Positions 23,907 through 34,789 of a stretch of 64,000 bases of DNA are shown here, in pieces. Both the position numbers and the translations under genes were made by a program. Origin of the DNA: Desarmillaria ectypa (lineage: Eukaryota; Basidiomycota; Agaricomycetes; Agaricales; Physalacriaceae); contig JAUDYN010000009.1 of NCBI GenBank assembly GCA_030407005.1, positions 1,798,001-1,862,000 on the forward strand. Direction: 5' to 3'. Numbering within the stretch: the stretch's first letter is position 1; each line of letters opens with the position of its first letter. A model generated the notes under the pieces. It saw only the letters and a list, made by a program, of their open reading frames with translations, was not told where the DNA came from and ran no database searches.

Positions 23907-24013
23907 GCAACTCATACATGATGCAATCCACCTGGGTCCCTCTCACTATGTAGGGGGAGCCTGTTCCTTGGCTACACTCACTCTCAGTCAGCCAAACTTG
24001 AGATGATTGGTTG
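23907..24013 (+). repeat. Ngaro split repeat B2
   Basis: This 107 bp partner of B1 ends GATTGGTTG, after which repeat X resumes (ATACTAGTG). It marks the right end of the Ngaro-like element. Confidence 0.85.
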
Positions 24014-24924
24014 ATACTAGTGAAGCCAGACTGCACCCTTGATCATGATCGGATAGCTGTTACAGGCACCAATATCCGGATATCCATATAACCGCATTAC
24101 TAGGGCATGTAGTTGTGCCAAGGGTGTGGAAAGACCAACTGTGGAGTCTCTAGACTGAATATTTGAAAAGAAAACAGACTAGACCGACTATTGTGTGATT
24201 ATTCACTATTATTTGTGACTAGCCAAGAAATCCTTACCAATATACCCTATCCTCAGATGATATTTATAGTTTTGCCTCAGTAGTATATAAGTAGTGGGAT
24301 GGCACTCATGCAAAGCAGGCAAGCCATCCTCACAGTTGAGCCCTCACTGGTAGTAACTGGTGTCCCCAATTAAAGGCTTTTGTGCTTAACCTCGATGAAG
24401 TGATTAATAGTCACTAAGTCACCCATAGTATTGCATTGAATTGAAGTCCATTAGAGTCACTGTTGTGTCCTGCAAAGGTCCGGAGTGTTTTGAAGTTAGT
24501 TCAAGCAAAGTTCTTGGAGTTATAGTTTATTCTTAGGCCAAGAGCACCACTAGTCAGCCAAGAGTGCGACTGGTCAAGTGTTTATCACTTGTAGGAAGCA
24601 GTATAGGGCCAAGAGTGCCACTAGTTCGAAGCAGTTTCAGTCAGAATGAGCGCAGTAGCTCAAACCAAGTCACTTTTTACCCAATTATATCTTACCAACC
24701 CCACTAGTACAAGTAGTACTTTGTATAAACTCACTAGTAACAAATAAAACATCTTTTAAGACAATTGTACTTGATTATTGAAGTCTGAAGAGTGCTTCCA
24801 TCATACTCGAAACCGCCTGAATTCAATATTGGTGATTAAGTGTAGAGTAGTAAGAGATTTAGTGTGATTGGTGTTCATTGCCATTTCCTAATTCTTTTGT
24901 CACTCACCATTATCAAGCACATCA
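24014..24924 (+). repeat. Long LTR-like repeat X, copy 3, right part
   Basis: This continues copy 3 after the Ngaro insertion. It has the TATATAAGTAG box near 24286, a single 99-bp unit (24527-24625) and the CACATCA end at 24924. Element N pol resumes at once with AGGTAGCTCTATCAATC, the continuation of the protease site. Confidence 0.8.
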
Positions 24925-27900
24925 ACAGGTAGCTCTATCAATCAAACTTACATCCAACAACACCAGTTGGATATGCAAAAAGCTGCCTCCCCCATACCTG
25001 TATATAATGCAGATAGAACCCACAACAAGGGAGGCAATGTAACTGAATTCATGGAACTCCGAATGACCATCAGAGACCATGTCAAATGAATCGACCTTGT
25101 GGTCACTGACTTAGGCTCCAAGATCATATACTTGGGCCACAACTGGCTTAAATGCCATAATCCCCTCATCAACTGGAAATCAGAAGTCATGATATTCAGA
25201 TGATGTCATTGCATAAAAAACTCTTTTATGCTACCTAATGCAGATGAAGAAGACAGGTGGAATGAAGAGCTTGAGGAAGGAGAAACCATTCTTGCAGTAA
25301 ATATGCAAGAAGAAATTATTCTCCAAGCAGTACACTATGCAAACAAATTGACAGCAGCCACAAATGCAGAAAAACCAAAACAAACCTTTGAGGAGCTTGT
25401 GCCTCCTCAGTATCAAAGCTTTAGAGATTTATTCTCAAAAGAAAGCTTTGATGATCTACCTGAATGAAGACCCTGGGATCATGCCATTGAGCTGATTCCC
25501 AATGCCAAATCCACATTAGACTGCAAAGTCTATCTGCTCAACTGAAATGAACAGGAACAACTTGACAAATTTCTTGATGAAAACCTTGACTCAGGAAGGA
25601 TCTGATCTTCCAAATCTCCTTTTGCCTCTCCTTTCTTCTTCATCAAGAAAAAGGATGGCTCTCTACGACCAGTTCAGGATTATTGAAAACTGAATGAAAT
25701 AACAATTAAAAATTGCTATCCACTCCCTCTCATTTCAGAACTCATCAATAAGCTATGAGGAGCCAAGTACTTCTCTAAGCTTGATGTTTGATGAGGATAC
25801 AATAATGTATGAATCTGAGATAGAGATGAAGAAAAGGCAGCATTTAGAACCAACTGAGGTCTCTTTGAACCTACGGTCATGTTCTTTGGCCTTACCAATT
25901 CACCTGCCACATTCTAGTGGATGATGAATGACATCTTCAAGAATTTAATCGCCAGAGGAAAAGTCACCATCTACCTCAATGATATCCTTATATTCATGAA
26001 ATCCCTATCAGAATACCACACCATTGTTTGACAAGTTCTGCAATGTCTACAAGAAAACAAGTTGTTTCTCAAGGCAGAAAAATGCGAGTTTGAAGTACTT
26101 GAAACTGAATATCTTGGAGTCATCATCAGCAAAGATGTGATCTACATGGATCCAGTCAAAATTGCTGGAATCACAGAGTGGCCAACTCCAACAAAAAAGA
26201 AGGAACTTCAATCCTTCCTAGGCTCCATGAACTTTTATCACAAGTTCATTCACAATTATTTAAAAATTGTAAGACCCCTCACTCAATTGACTGGGAAGGT
26301 CGACTGGACCTGAGGATCAGAATAAGAACAAGCATTCTTACAACTCAAAAGGTTGATGACCATGAACATAGTTCTAATAATTCTCTCAGATGATGGAAAG
26401 TTCCAAGTAGAGGCTGATGCCAGCAATGGAGCCATTGGCACCATTCTAAGCCAAGAACAGAATAGCAAATGGAGGCCTGTCACCTTCATGTCAAAAGCCT
26501 TAATAGTCACCAAATGCAACTATGAGATCTACAACAAAGAGTTGCTGGCCATCATGTTAGCCTTAGAAGAATGGCATCATTACCTCATGGGCACAAAAGA
26601 GACTATCGAGATCTGAACAGATCATCAAAATCTCCAATACTTCCAAAAGCCTCAAAAGCTAAACCGATGCCAAACCCGATGAGTTATGGAACTAGCCGAA
26701 TACCACTTTGTTCTTCAACACAAAGCTGGGATCACTAACAAGAAGGCAGATCTTCTCAGTTGACAAGATGATCATGATCAAGGAAAAGAAGACAATCAAG
26801 ATGTAGTTGTCCTTTTCCCTGAATATTTCTAGGCATTAATACTGCCTACTACCAAAGAATGAACCACATGTATAAGAGACACAACTTGACAGAAAAGTCA
26901 GTGGGATCAAGGGATTGAGAAATCCCTCAACCATGAACAAGGAATCACCCAAGAAGATGAAATCTTGTGGTATGATGGGCAAATCTATATTCTCCAGGAC
27001 CCTTCACTTCACAGTGAGACCATTTCACAATATCATGATCATACTACCACAGGGCACCTGGGAATCACCAAGACAAAGGAACTCATCCTTTATGAATACT
27101 GGTGGCCAAAGATGAAAAGAGATGTCAAATCCTATATCAAAGGATGCAAAACCTGTCAACAAATGAAGAGTGACACGTAGGCCAAGGCTGCTCCTCTTCA
27201 TCCCAATGCAATCCTGGATACTCCATGGACTCACATTTCCATCAACATGGTCACTGGTCTCCTGGAATCAGAAGGCTTTGATGCCTTACTCATCATTGTG
27301 GATAGATTTTTCAAAAACATAATTCTTATTTCATGTAATGAAGAATTATCCACTGAAGGATGGGCTCTAATACTCTGCAACCAGGTGTATGCAAAACATA
27401 GAATGCCCCAAGTAGTCATCTTAGACCAAGGACCTCAGTTTATATCAGCATTCATGAAGGAACTATACAGAATGCTGAACATCACCCAAAACATATCCAT
27501 GGCAGAGAGTCAACCAGGAGGTTGAAAAATATCTCCATATCTTTGTCAACCATCGACAAACAGACTGGGTAGCCTGGCTACCACTTGCAGAATTTGCCCA
27601 CAACAACTGAATTCATTCAGCCACTGGCAAAAGTCTCTTCATGGTCCTATATGGATGAAACCCATGACTCATCCCTGAATCAATCTAGAAAACCAGCTTC
27701 GCCAACCCTGCAGCTGTTGACTTCACTGAAACAATGGCCAAAGTCCACAAAGAAGTCCATGAGACATTAGAGAAGGCAGTGGTGCAAATGAAGGTGCAAT
27801 ATGACAAGAAAAAGCAATCACCTCATAAATACCACATCAGTGACAAGGTCTGGCTCGATACCACCAACCTTCATCTTCTATGACCCAAAAAGAAACTTGA

Positions 27901-28539
27901 TGACAAATGAACAGGACTGTTTGAAATTGTCAAAAAGTCTGGACTGGCAGCCTACAAGCTAAAACTGCCACCTCACTGGAAGATACATCCCTGATTCAAT
28001 GAGAAACTATTGACTCCATACATTGCACTCTCCTTCCCTAACCAACAACAACTGCCACCTTCTACTCCAGACCTCATTGATGATCAAGAAGAATATGAGA
28101 TTGAAGAAGTTTTGGATTCACGCACTCAAAAAGTATGCTCCAAAAAAGGACAACCATCCAGAGAAGTCACAGACTACCTAGTCAAGTGGAGAGGTTGGAT
28201 CTGAGAATACAACTCATGGGTTTGAGAAACCAAGATGTTGAACACTACAGAAGTGATAGAAGAATACAAGGCCAGTGTAAACCACACCTTATACATTCCA
28301 AAAATCATAACCAAGAACAAGATAGTGGTCAAGATCTTAGACCACGAATATTCCAAAAATGGTGATATCACATACTTAGCCCAATGAAAGGATGGACATC
28401 AGAAATGGATCATCAATCCAGACAAAGATGTATGGAAAAACCTGGTTGATCAGTACTGGGTCAGTCAAATCGAAATACAGTTCGACACCCCCAAAGAAGA
28501 GCCTTAGCAGTCAGGATGACTGCTTTAACAAGGGGGTAA
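24925..28539 (+). pseudogene. Gypsy/chromovirus pol of element N
   Basis: Pol runs from the split protease site into ILGHNW-type text near 25130. RT has YFSKLDV near 25770 and TIYLNDILIF near 25970, followed by the RNase H blocks VEADASNGAIGTILSQ near 26410 and NYEIYNKELLAIMLALEEWH near 26520. The integrase zinc region (H...H near 27040 and CKTCQQ near 27150) is followed by the core, with INMVTGLLESEGFDALLIIV near 27245. A chromodomain (YEIEEVLDSR ... YLVKWRGW) lies near 28095-28200 and a second chromo-like module (VVKILDHEYSKNGDITYLAQ) near 28325. The frame is constant to about 27500, interrupted only by stops that are mostly TGA, and is then shifted by a small deletion at the integrase QTDGQ region. 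The polypurine tract AAGGGGGTAA precedes the LTR. Confidence 0.87.
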
Positions 28540-28955
28540 TGTTACAATTTTTCTGTTTTCTTATCTTATCTGAGTCATATCCATGACTCATCCATCTAAT
28601 CAGCAGCAGTATTCATCTCGTATCAACATATTCACTGACCACCACTCTTATTCTCATCTGCAGTCACCCCATACTTCTTCCATTAGACTATGATCCTTCC
28701 GGATCCATCCTACTATGACACCATTCCCACATGGACTATACCATTTCATCTAAATATAAATACCATACTTACAGTATATAAGTAGAGTAAACTTCACCAT
28801 TGTACTCTATCTTTCGACTAAATTACAATCATATACCTTCTATACACACACCAAAGACCTAGCCAAAGTCTCTATCATGAGTGATTGTCTGAACGTGAGA
28901 CAGCTCAGAGACCCAAGCTTATGTCCCAAGTCACATGTTAGACAGGGTCATAACA
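28540..28955 (+). repeat. Gypsy LTR (element N, 3' LTR)
   Basis: This 416 bp LTR starts TGTTACAATTTTTCTG and ends GGGTCATAACA, preceded by the polypurine tract. It pairs in length and sequence with 12911-13326. By eye the two differ at roughly one base in eight, mostly transitions, which suggests an old insertion or rapid deamination. Confidence 0.85.
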
Positions 28956-29140
28956 GAGGGGCTAAATATAGCCCTATCCATGAGTTGTCCATGCAGGAAA
29001 CAAAGGAAATGACATATTAGGTGCATGACTATGATGAGGCAGCTATGTTTAATGGAGATCATGCTAGTGTGACATTTATTATTGATGAAGATTAGGAGAT
29101 AAGATAGGATATAAGATTGGATAATAGTAAAATCATAACA
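28956..29140 (-). repeat. Minus-strand gypsy LTR fragment (element M3)
   Basis: The fragment holds the first part (U3) of a minus-strand LTR, starting in minus sense TGTTATGATTTTAC at 29140. It is truncated at 28956 by the end of element N. The adjacent polypurine tract and pol tail on the right show it is a 3' LTR. Confidence 0.65.
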
Positions 29141-29427
29141 TTATCCTCTTGTTAAAGCAGTTGTCCCAACTGCTAAGGTTCTTCTTCTGGAGTGTCATAT
29201 TGTGATTGTGCTTGTTTACTCTAATACTTGTCTAATAGTATTTTTCAATGATTTTGTCCAGGTTTTTTTACCTATTTTTGGATGCCATCCTTTCATTATA
29301 TAAGATAGGTCACATTTCCCATATCTGAATACTCATAGTCAAGAATAGTGGTTATCACTTTTCCTAGTGTTACAATTTTGGTGATGTCCACACTTTGACC
29401 TTGTCATATGCTTTTCTCATGTTTCCA
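29141..29427 (-). pseudogene. Pol C-terminal fragment of element M3
   Basis: This minus-strand sequence matches the 3' end of pol in the M2 copy (9360-9640): polypurine tract, QEEP-type terminus and part of the second chromo-like module. It is degraded and broken at about 29427, where a + strand LTR fragment starts. Confidence 0.6.
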
Positions 29428-29607
29428 GTATATAAGTAACATATTCACTATATATATTCTGCATCTTCCAACTAAACTTAAATAATATACTCTTCTACAC
29501 TTTTCTAAAGATCTATACTATACTCTTATTATGGGTGATTATCTAAACATGAGACAGCCCAAGAGTTGTGTCTGATCCCAAGATCATGTGTGAATGAGGT
29601 CCTAACA
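29428..29607 (+). repeat. Truncated gypsy LTR (element P, 5' LTR 3' part)
   Basis: Only the promoter-proximal part remains, from AGTATATAAGTAAC to GAGGTCCTAACA. It matches the end of the LTR at 38523-38924. The break falls almost exactly at the TATA box, so the upstream half has been lost or replaced by the M3 fragment. Confidence 0.7.
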
Positions 29608-29666
29608 TTAGTTGGAAGATTCTCCAATTGCTTTATCACTGCTAGATATGATAAAGCACAAAACAT

Positions 29667-29801
29667 ATGCTCAAAGAAAGAAAAAACCAGCAAACAATAA
29701 CACTTGGCACTGCCATTGGCAGTGCAATTCTATTGGTGATATTCACCATCCTGTTCATACTAGCTTATGAAGAGGAAATTAGAGCATATCTACACAGATA
29801 A
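29667..29801 (+). CDS. Small one-helix membrane ORF upstream of gag (element P), intact
   Basis: This 44-codon open frame starts MLKERKNQQTITLGTAIG, continues with a hydrophobic helix (AILLVIFTILFILA) and ends YEEEIRAYLHR. It is the cleanest of three homologous small ORFs (7332, 13386, 29667) found between the LTR and gag. The gag ATG (29767, MKRKLEHIYTDKE) lies inside it in the +1 frame, as in element N. The predicted product is a tiny single-pass membrane protein with basic N-terminal and acidic C-terminal ends. It could instead be an upstream ORF tuning gag translation. Confidence 0.6.
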   Translation: MLKERKNQQTITLGTAIGSAILLVIFTILFILAYEEEIRAYLHR

Positions 29802-32800
29802 AGAAACCTGCAGCCACAACTTCCCCCTCACCCTCCTCATCACCCTCTCCATGTCCTCCAATGACCAGAAGCCACAAGAGTGACAGCCACAAGTCTGAAC
29901 ATCGAAGTCCAAGAAAACCTTCCCTGCCTCTGGGCCCAATTTGTGAATTCCTCTGAGGAGTTTCCAACATGCAATGGGACCCCCTCTAATGCTAACCACT
30001 GGGTGGAATGACCCACCTCCCCCATGCCAGAACACCCATGGAATGTATGGGCTATGATCCAGCATTGAGAGTCCCTCCCTCCCCTCTACACCCCACCCAC
30101 CTATCAACCCAAGCCAGGATTTGACACTTCAACAATTTCAGGATAGAAAATATCCATTCCTATGGCCTCTAGGCCATTGCAACCCAAGAGCAAGGCTCTT
30201 GGCCCAGTGGAGGAATGGACTCCTCCTTTTCTCTCCCTCTCATTGAAATCCATGATGATAACTCCTCTGACAATGAAATCTCAGCCTCTTCCCTCACTAT
30301 TGACAGCCCATTTAATATCAATGGGGCCAATTATGAGTGGCCCAAGCTCTCAGACATTGACAGGGGTCTATTCAGCCCCTTTAGGACTGCTGCCTGGGAG
30401 CTACAGTGTGCTGATGTGAAGGCTAGGACTGCTTGGCCCTGAATTCATCTAGAAATAGATGAGTGGTTAGCTCTTAACAGAAGTGACCTAGTATGGGGTC
30501 CCAATCCAGATCCCAACATTCGAGCCCAGATATGGGCTAATCAGCTCTGTGAGCTTTACCTGTCCATGGCAGAAGATTTGGCCCCAGGATTATAGCCAAG
30601 AACAATTGAGAAAAGAAGAATTTTAAGATGTACCCTCCAGGACCTGGAGAGAAGAGAGGCAAATTAACAAGAATGGGTGGGGCCAAGAGCCTGAATTTAA
30701 TAGCTTTACAAATCCAACAGGCTATTATAGTGGGCTGGAATCATTCCAGCCTCAATATATGAATTATTCTCACTACCTGCCCAACATCCTAGCTATGTAG
30801 CCACAACCTCTTTCTGACTCACTGCCCTCATGAGTCCAACAAGCTGGTTATCACCCCTATCAGAGTGGTAACACCCTATTCACAGGTGCAGGTGAAGAAT
30901 CTGAAGTGAGTTCTTCCACCCCTGTAGGACCATTGCAACCAACAATGGAAGACATTCTACAAGTGGCTAAATACAAACTAGCCAAAAAAGAACAACACAT
31001 TCAACAAATGCATCAAGAAATCACTGAAGCAGAGACTGCCTGAGACCTCCACACCAAGACCTTCAAGCTCAATGGAAAAGGGAAGGAACCCAAAAGGGGA
31101 AGAGCAATGGAACCTCCATGAGGTCCATCTGCCCTATGATCAGATCAGTTTTTGATCCCAAGGCCACTCTCTGGAAAGGATCCACCTGACCCTATACCAA
31201 ATCCTGTTGGAAATGCCCCTAACAATGCCCCCTATATGAGTATCAAACTCATACTCATCCAACCCCCCAAGCTATTCAAAGGGGACCATGATGATATTGG
31301 ATACTTCATAGATGATTGCATCATCTACTTTAAAGTGTTCAGACACTATTTCCAGGTGCCATCACATCTGATACTATTTGCAACCTCTCACTTCAAGAGG
31401 GCCACCAAGGACTGGTGGATCTACAAGAGACCCAAATTTTAGATCAGTGATGCCTAGGATGGCACTGCCACCCACTTCTGATACCCCTCCTGGGAGGATT
31501 TTGTCAACATAGTATCTCAACAATTCAGGGATCCCACAATCAAGGAGGTCCATGAGAAGCACATGTTCAACTTGTGCATGGAAACACAGCCAGCCTCACA
31601 CTACTTTCAGAAGCTGGAAGAAGAGGCCAAGCTGGCAGGTCACTGAACTGATGAACATGACCATGGTGCAATGGTTAAGACAGTCTGCCTTGGTATCCTC
31701 TCATCCTATATGACATTCATTTCCAACATAGGCATCAACATTCCTCACACTTATCCAGAATGGAAAGAGCAAATTATGCACATGTATAAAGAGCAGCAGT
31801 GCAAGTGGGTCTTTGACCAGACAACTGGAATTCTGTGAGAGAGACCAAAGAAGGATTCCTGACCCCCTCAACATCAACCCAGCAGCAAAGCTGCTGCTAG
31901 GGTGACAAGTTTCTCAGCTCCAAAGCTGATGGCCAACACCAGTCCCAGTTAGGATTTGGGTATAGGCTGATGGACATCATACAGGGGGGTGGGACAGCCA
32001 ATGAAAGTAGCCCAACAAAAGGCAGAAGATCACTGTTTCTGATGCAATGAAAAAGGTTACATGGCCAAGGATTGCCTCAAGAGAAAGGAGTTCAAGGACA
32101 TTTGGTCAGTAGAGCCTACTAATGCAGTGGTGCTGCCTATGACCAAAATCAAGGAAGCAAAAGACTAGGTCAACAAGAGTTCAATTCCTCTTACTTGACC
32201 AATGCCTCAGGTGGTGAGTCCTTGGGATCCATGGGTTAGACTGATAAATATGCAAACAGACATTTATATAATCAAAAAATATACCTGCCTTTGTCAAAAC
32301 CAAATACCACTGAAGAATTGAAGAAGAACAGGTACATCATCCTGCTAGAAGATGCTAATACCATTATCTATAGTGACTCCTGAGTCTCTGATGAAGCAGC
32401 TATAGTGTCAGGTGATGCTGACACTGCAACAAAGTCCAATGGGCTCACTATGCAGAGTGCACCAGATACATGGGTAAAACCATAGACTGGGGTTAGTAGA
32501 TGGGACATTCCTGGATCTCTGAAGCTGAACACCCCTGTGTCCCCATTTAGGGAGCCAAGTCACACTTCACCAGAGCCATTGAGGGATCAGACCCACCAAG
32601 CCCAAAGACCAAAGGAAGCAAAAGGTGAGTCAGTGGATCCCCAGGACCCACAAAGATTCTGGGACCCTCAAGATGGGCCACTATACCCTCTCAGTATAGG
32701 GCACACTACCCTGAAGAAAAGCTGTACACTGCCAGAATCGGCCTGAGAGAAGGGGTTAGTTGAAATGCTGACATTAATGGATATCATGACCACAGCAGGA

Positions 32801-33329
32801 CCTAACCTTAACAACTATATCAACACCTCCAAAGAGAACAGTGCTATGACTCTGACCACACCAGTGGTAGTGACAGCCAAAGAACAGGAAGGATCCACTA
32901 GTGCCCAGACAGTAAAAAGAGGGCAGTTTCATAGAACCACTGTCGTTGAAGTATCCAATGAAGAAAACAATATGGTCTTCTTAATTTGGAAAGTGCAATA
33001 ATCTCAATTGAGTCCACCAACTCTGAAACCCAAAACCAAAAACCTGTCTAACAAGAGAGTACTGAATCTTGAAATCCTGCTAGTCATGGGGGTACCTGAT
33101 CACATGTGATATAAACTGTTTGGAGTTGATTGGACTCTATATGCTATCCATACTGGCAAGAACTTGGCAATTGCCAAAGCCACTCTCTCTATGTGGATCC
33201 ATCCTAAATGACTCAGAGAGATCACCAATAAGCTCATAATGAGCTTAAAGACTGGAGAGAGTCAAGCTTGAGAGTGGCTCTATGAACTCCGCAAACTAAT
33301 ATGATATATCCATGGAACCAAGAGTGCAG
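29767..33329 (+). pseudogene. Gag and linker region of gypsy element P
   Basis: The start MKRKLEHIYTDKETCSHNF parallels the gag start of element N. Further blocks are NGANYEWPKLSDIDRGLFSP near 30320, the capsid region FKGDHDDIGYFIDDCIIYF near 31280-31330 with HFKRATKDWWIYKRPKF near 31390, and a zinc knuckle near 32030-32080 (C-x2-C-x4-H/Y-x4-C type, with a TGA in place of Arg inside). A linker with TTVVEVSNEENN follows near 32935. Several stops are present. Repeat X copy 2 interrupts it at 33330, just before the protease. Confidence 0.75.
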
Positions 33330-34789
33330 TGATATGCCATCTATGCATTCACACCTAGATTTTGCAATTTTGTAACAATACTATTGCACATCTATCCTAT
33401 ACTAGTGATACATAGAGGACTATAACTGAGGCTTTGAGCTGATAGTTAAAAGCAGTAAGCAACTGGTAGAGCCAGGACATAGATGCAACACCATTAGTGG
33501 GTTAAATCTACCAGCTGGCCAGACTAGTAACTCGAATGCTAGCAGGACTAAGTGAAATACAGCCACTAGCAAATGAAGGATGCTACTAGCACACAAAAAC
33601 CAGGAGCAGAGTACACAGATCTCGTCAAGTTCTGTCACTAGCAGCCCAGACTGGGCATAAACGCCTAAGTCAGGATAACTAGTCACATGGCAATCTTGAA
33701 ACAGGACTTAGAAATAAATTAGGAATGAATTAATCCTTGAGCCCAGATCCAACTATTTCAATATAGATCTCTTATGATTGATGCTAGTGGAGCCAGACTG
33801 CATCCTCGATCATGATCAGATAGCTGTTACAGGTACCAATATCCAGATATTCATATAACCGCGTTACTAGGGCATATAGTTGTGCCAAGGGTGTGGAAAG
33901 ACCAACTGTGGAGTCTCTAGACCGAATATTTGAAAAGAAAACAGACTAGACTGACTATTGTGTCATTATTCACCATTATTCATGACTAGCCAAGAAATCC
34001 TTACCAATATACCCTATACCCAGATGATATTTATAGTTCTGCCTCAGTAGTATATAAGTAGTGAGATGGGTGCTTGTGCAAACCAGGCAAGCCATCCCCG
34101 CAGTTGAGCCCTCACTGGTAGTAACTGGTGTCCCCAATTAAAGGCTTTTGTGCTTAACCTCGATGAAGTGATTAATAGTCGCTAAGTCACTAATAGAATT
34201 GCATTGAATTGAAGTCCATTAGAGTCACTGTTGTGTCCTGCAAAGGTCTGGAGTGTTTTGAAGTTAGTTCAAGCAAAGTTCTTGGAGTTATAGTTTATTC
34301 TTAGGCCAAGAGCGCCACTAGTCAGCCAAGAGTGTGGCTAGTCAAGTGTTTATCACTTGTAGGAAGCAGTATAGGGCCAAGAGTGCCATCAGTTTATTCT
34401 TAGGCCAAGAGTGCCACTAGTCAGCCAAGAGTGCGACTGGTCAAGTGTTTATCACTTGTAGGAAGCAGTATAGGGCCAAGAGCGCCACCAGTCTGAAGCA
34501 GTTTCAGTCAGAATGAGTGCAGTAGCTCAAACCAAGTCACTCTTATCCAATTGTGTCTTATCCACCCCACTAGTACAAGTAGTACTTTGTATAAACTCAC
34601 TAGTAATGAATAAAACATCTTTAAGACAATTGTACTTGATTATTGAAGTCTGCAGAGTGCTTCCATCATACTTGAAACTACCCAAATTCAATATTGGTGA
34701 TTAAGTGTAGAGTAGTAAGAGGTTTAGTGTGATTGGTGTTCATTGCCATTCCCTAATTCTTTTGTCACTCACCATTACCAAGCACATCA
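33330..34789 (+). repeat. Long LTR-like repeat X, copy 2 (1460 bp)
   Basis: It starts TGATATGCC and ends CACATCA. It is almost the same as copy 1 but has two 99-bp units (34295 and 34394) instead of three. The flanks (GAGTGCAG on the left, CCAGGAAGAG on the right) rejoin to the intact pol sequence seen in element C (GCTCAGGACAAGAC near 42118), so this is a clean insertion with a short, imperfect target duplication. Confidence 0.8.

Larger units (their letters stand above)
18474..24013 (+). mobile_element. Ngaro-like tyrosine-recombinase retrotransposon, decayed
   Basis: The element is about 5.5 kb and sits inside repeat X copy 3. It has the split direct repeats of Ngaro elements: A1 at 18476-18733, then ORFs, then B1 at 23504-23610, A2 at 23611-23868 and B2 at 23907-24013. 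A1 and A2 are both 258 bp; B1 and B2 are both 107 bp. It encodes Gag-like, RT-RNase H and tyrosine recombinase regions, with no integrase and no LTRs. There is no clear target duplication, as expected for recombinase-mediated insertion. No methyltransferase is seen, which argues against a DIRS element. All three coding regions have stops, so it is dead. Confidence 0.85.

Noticed and set aside
24925..28539. TGA recoded as an amino acid in the element frames
   Set aside because: TGA occurs where the family has Arg (CGA) or Trp (TGG), together with other CpG transitions. Host genes in the window use TGA as a normal stop, so mutation explains it better than recoding.
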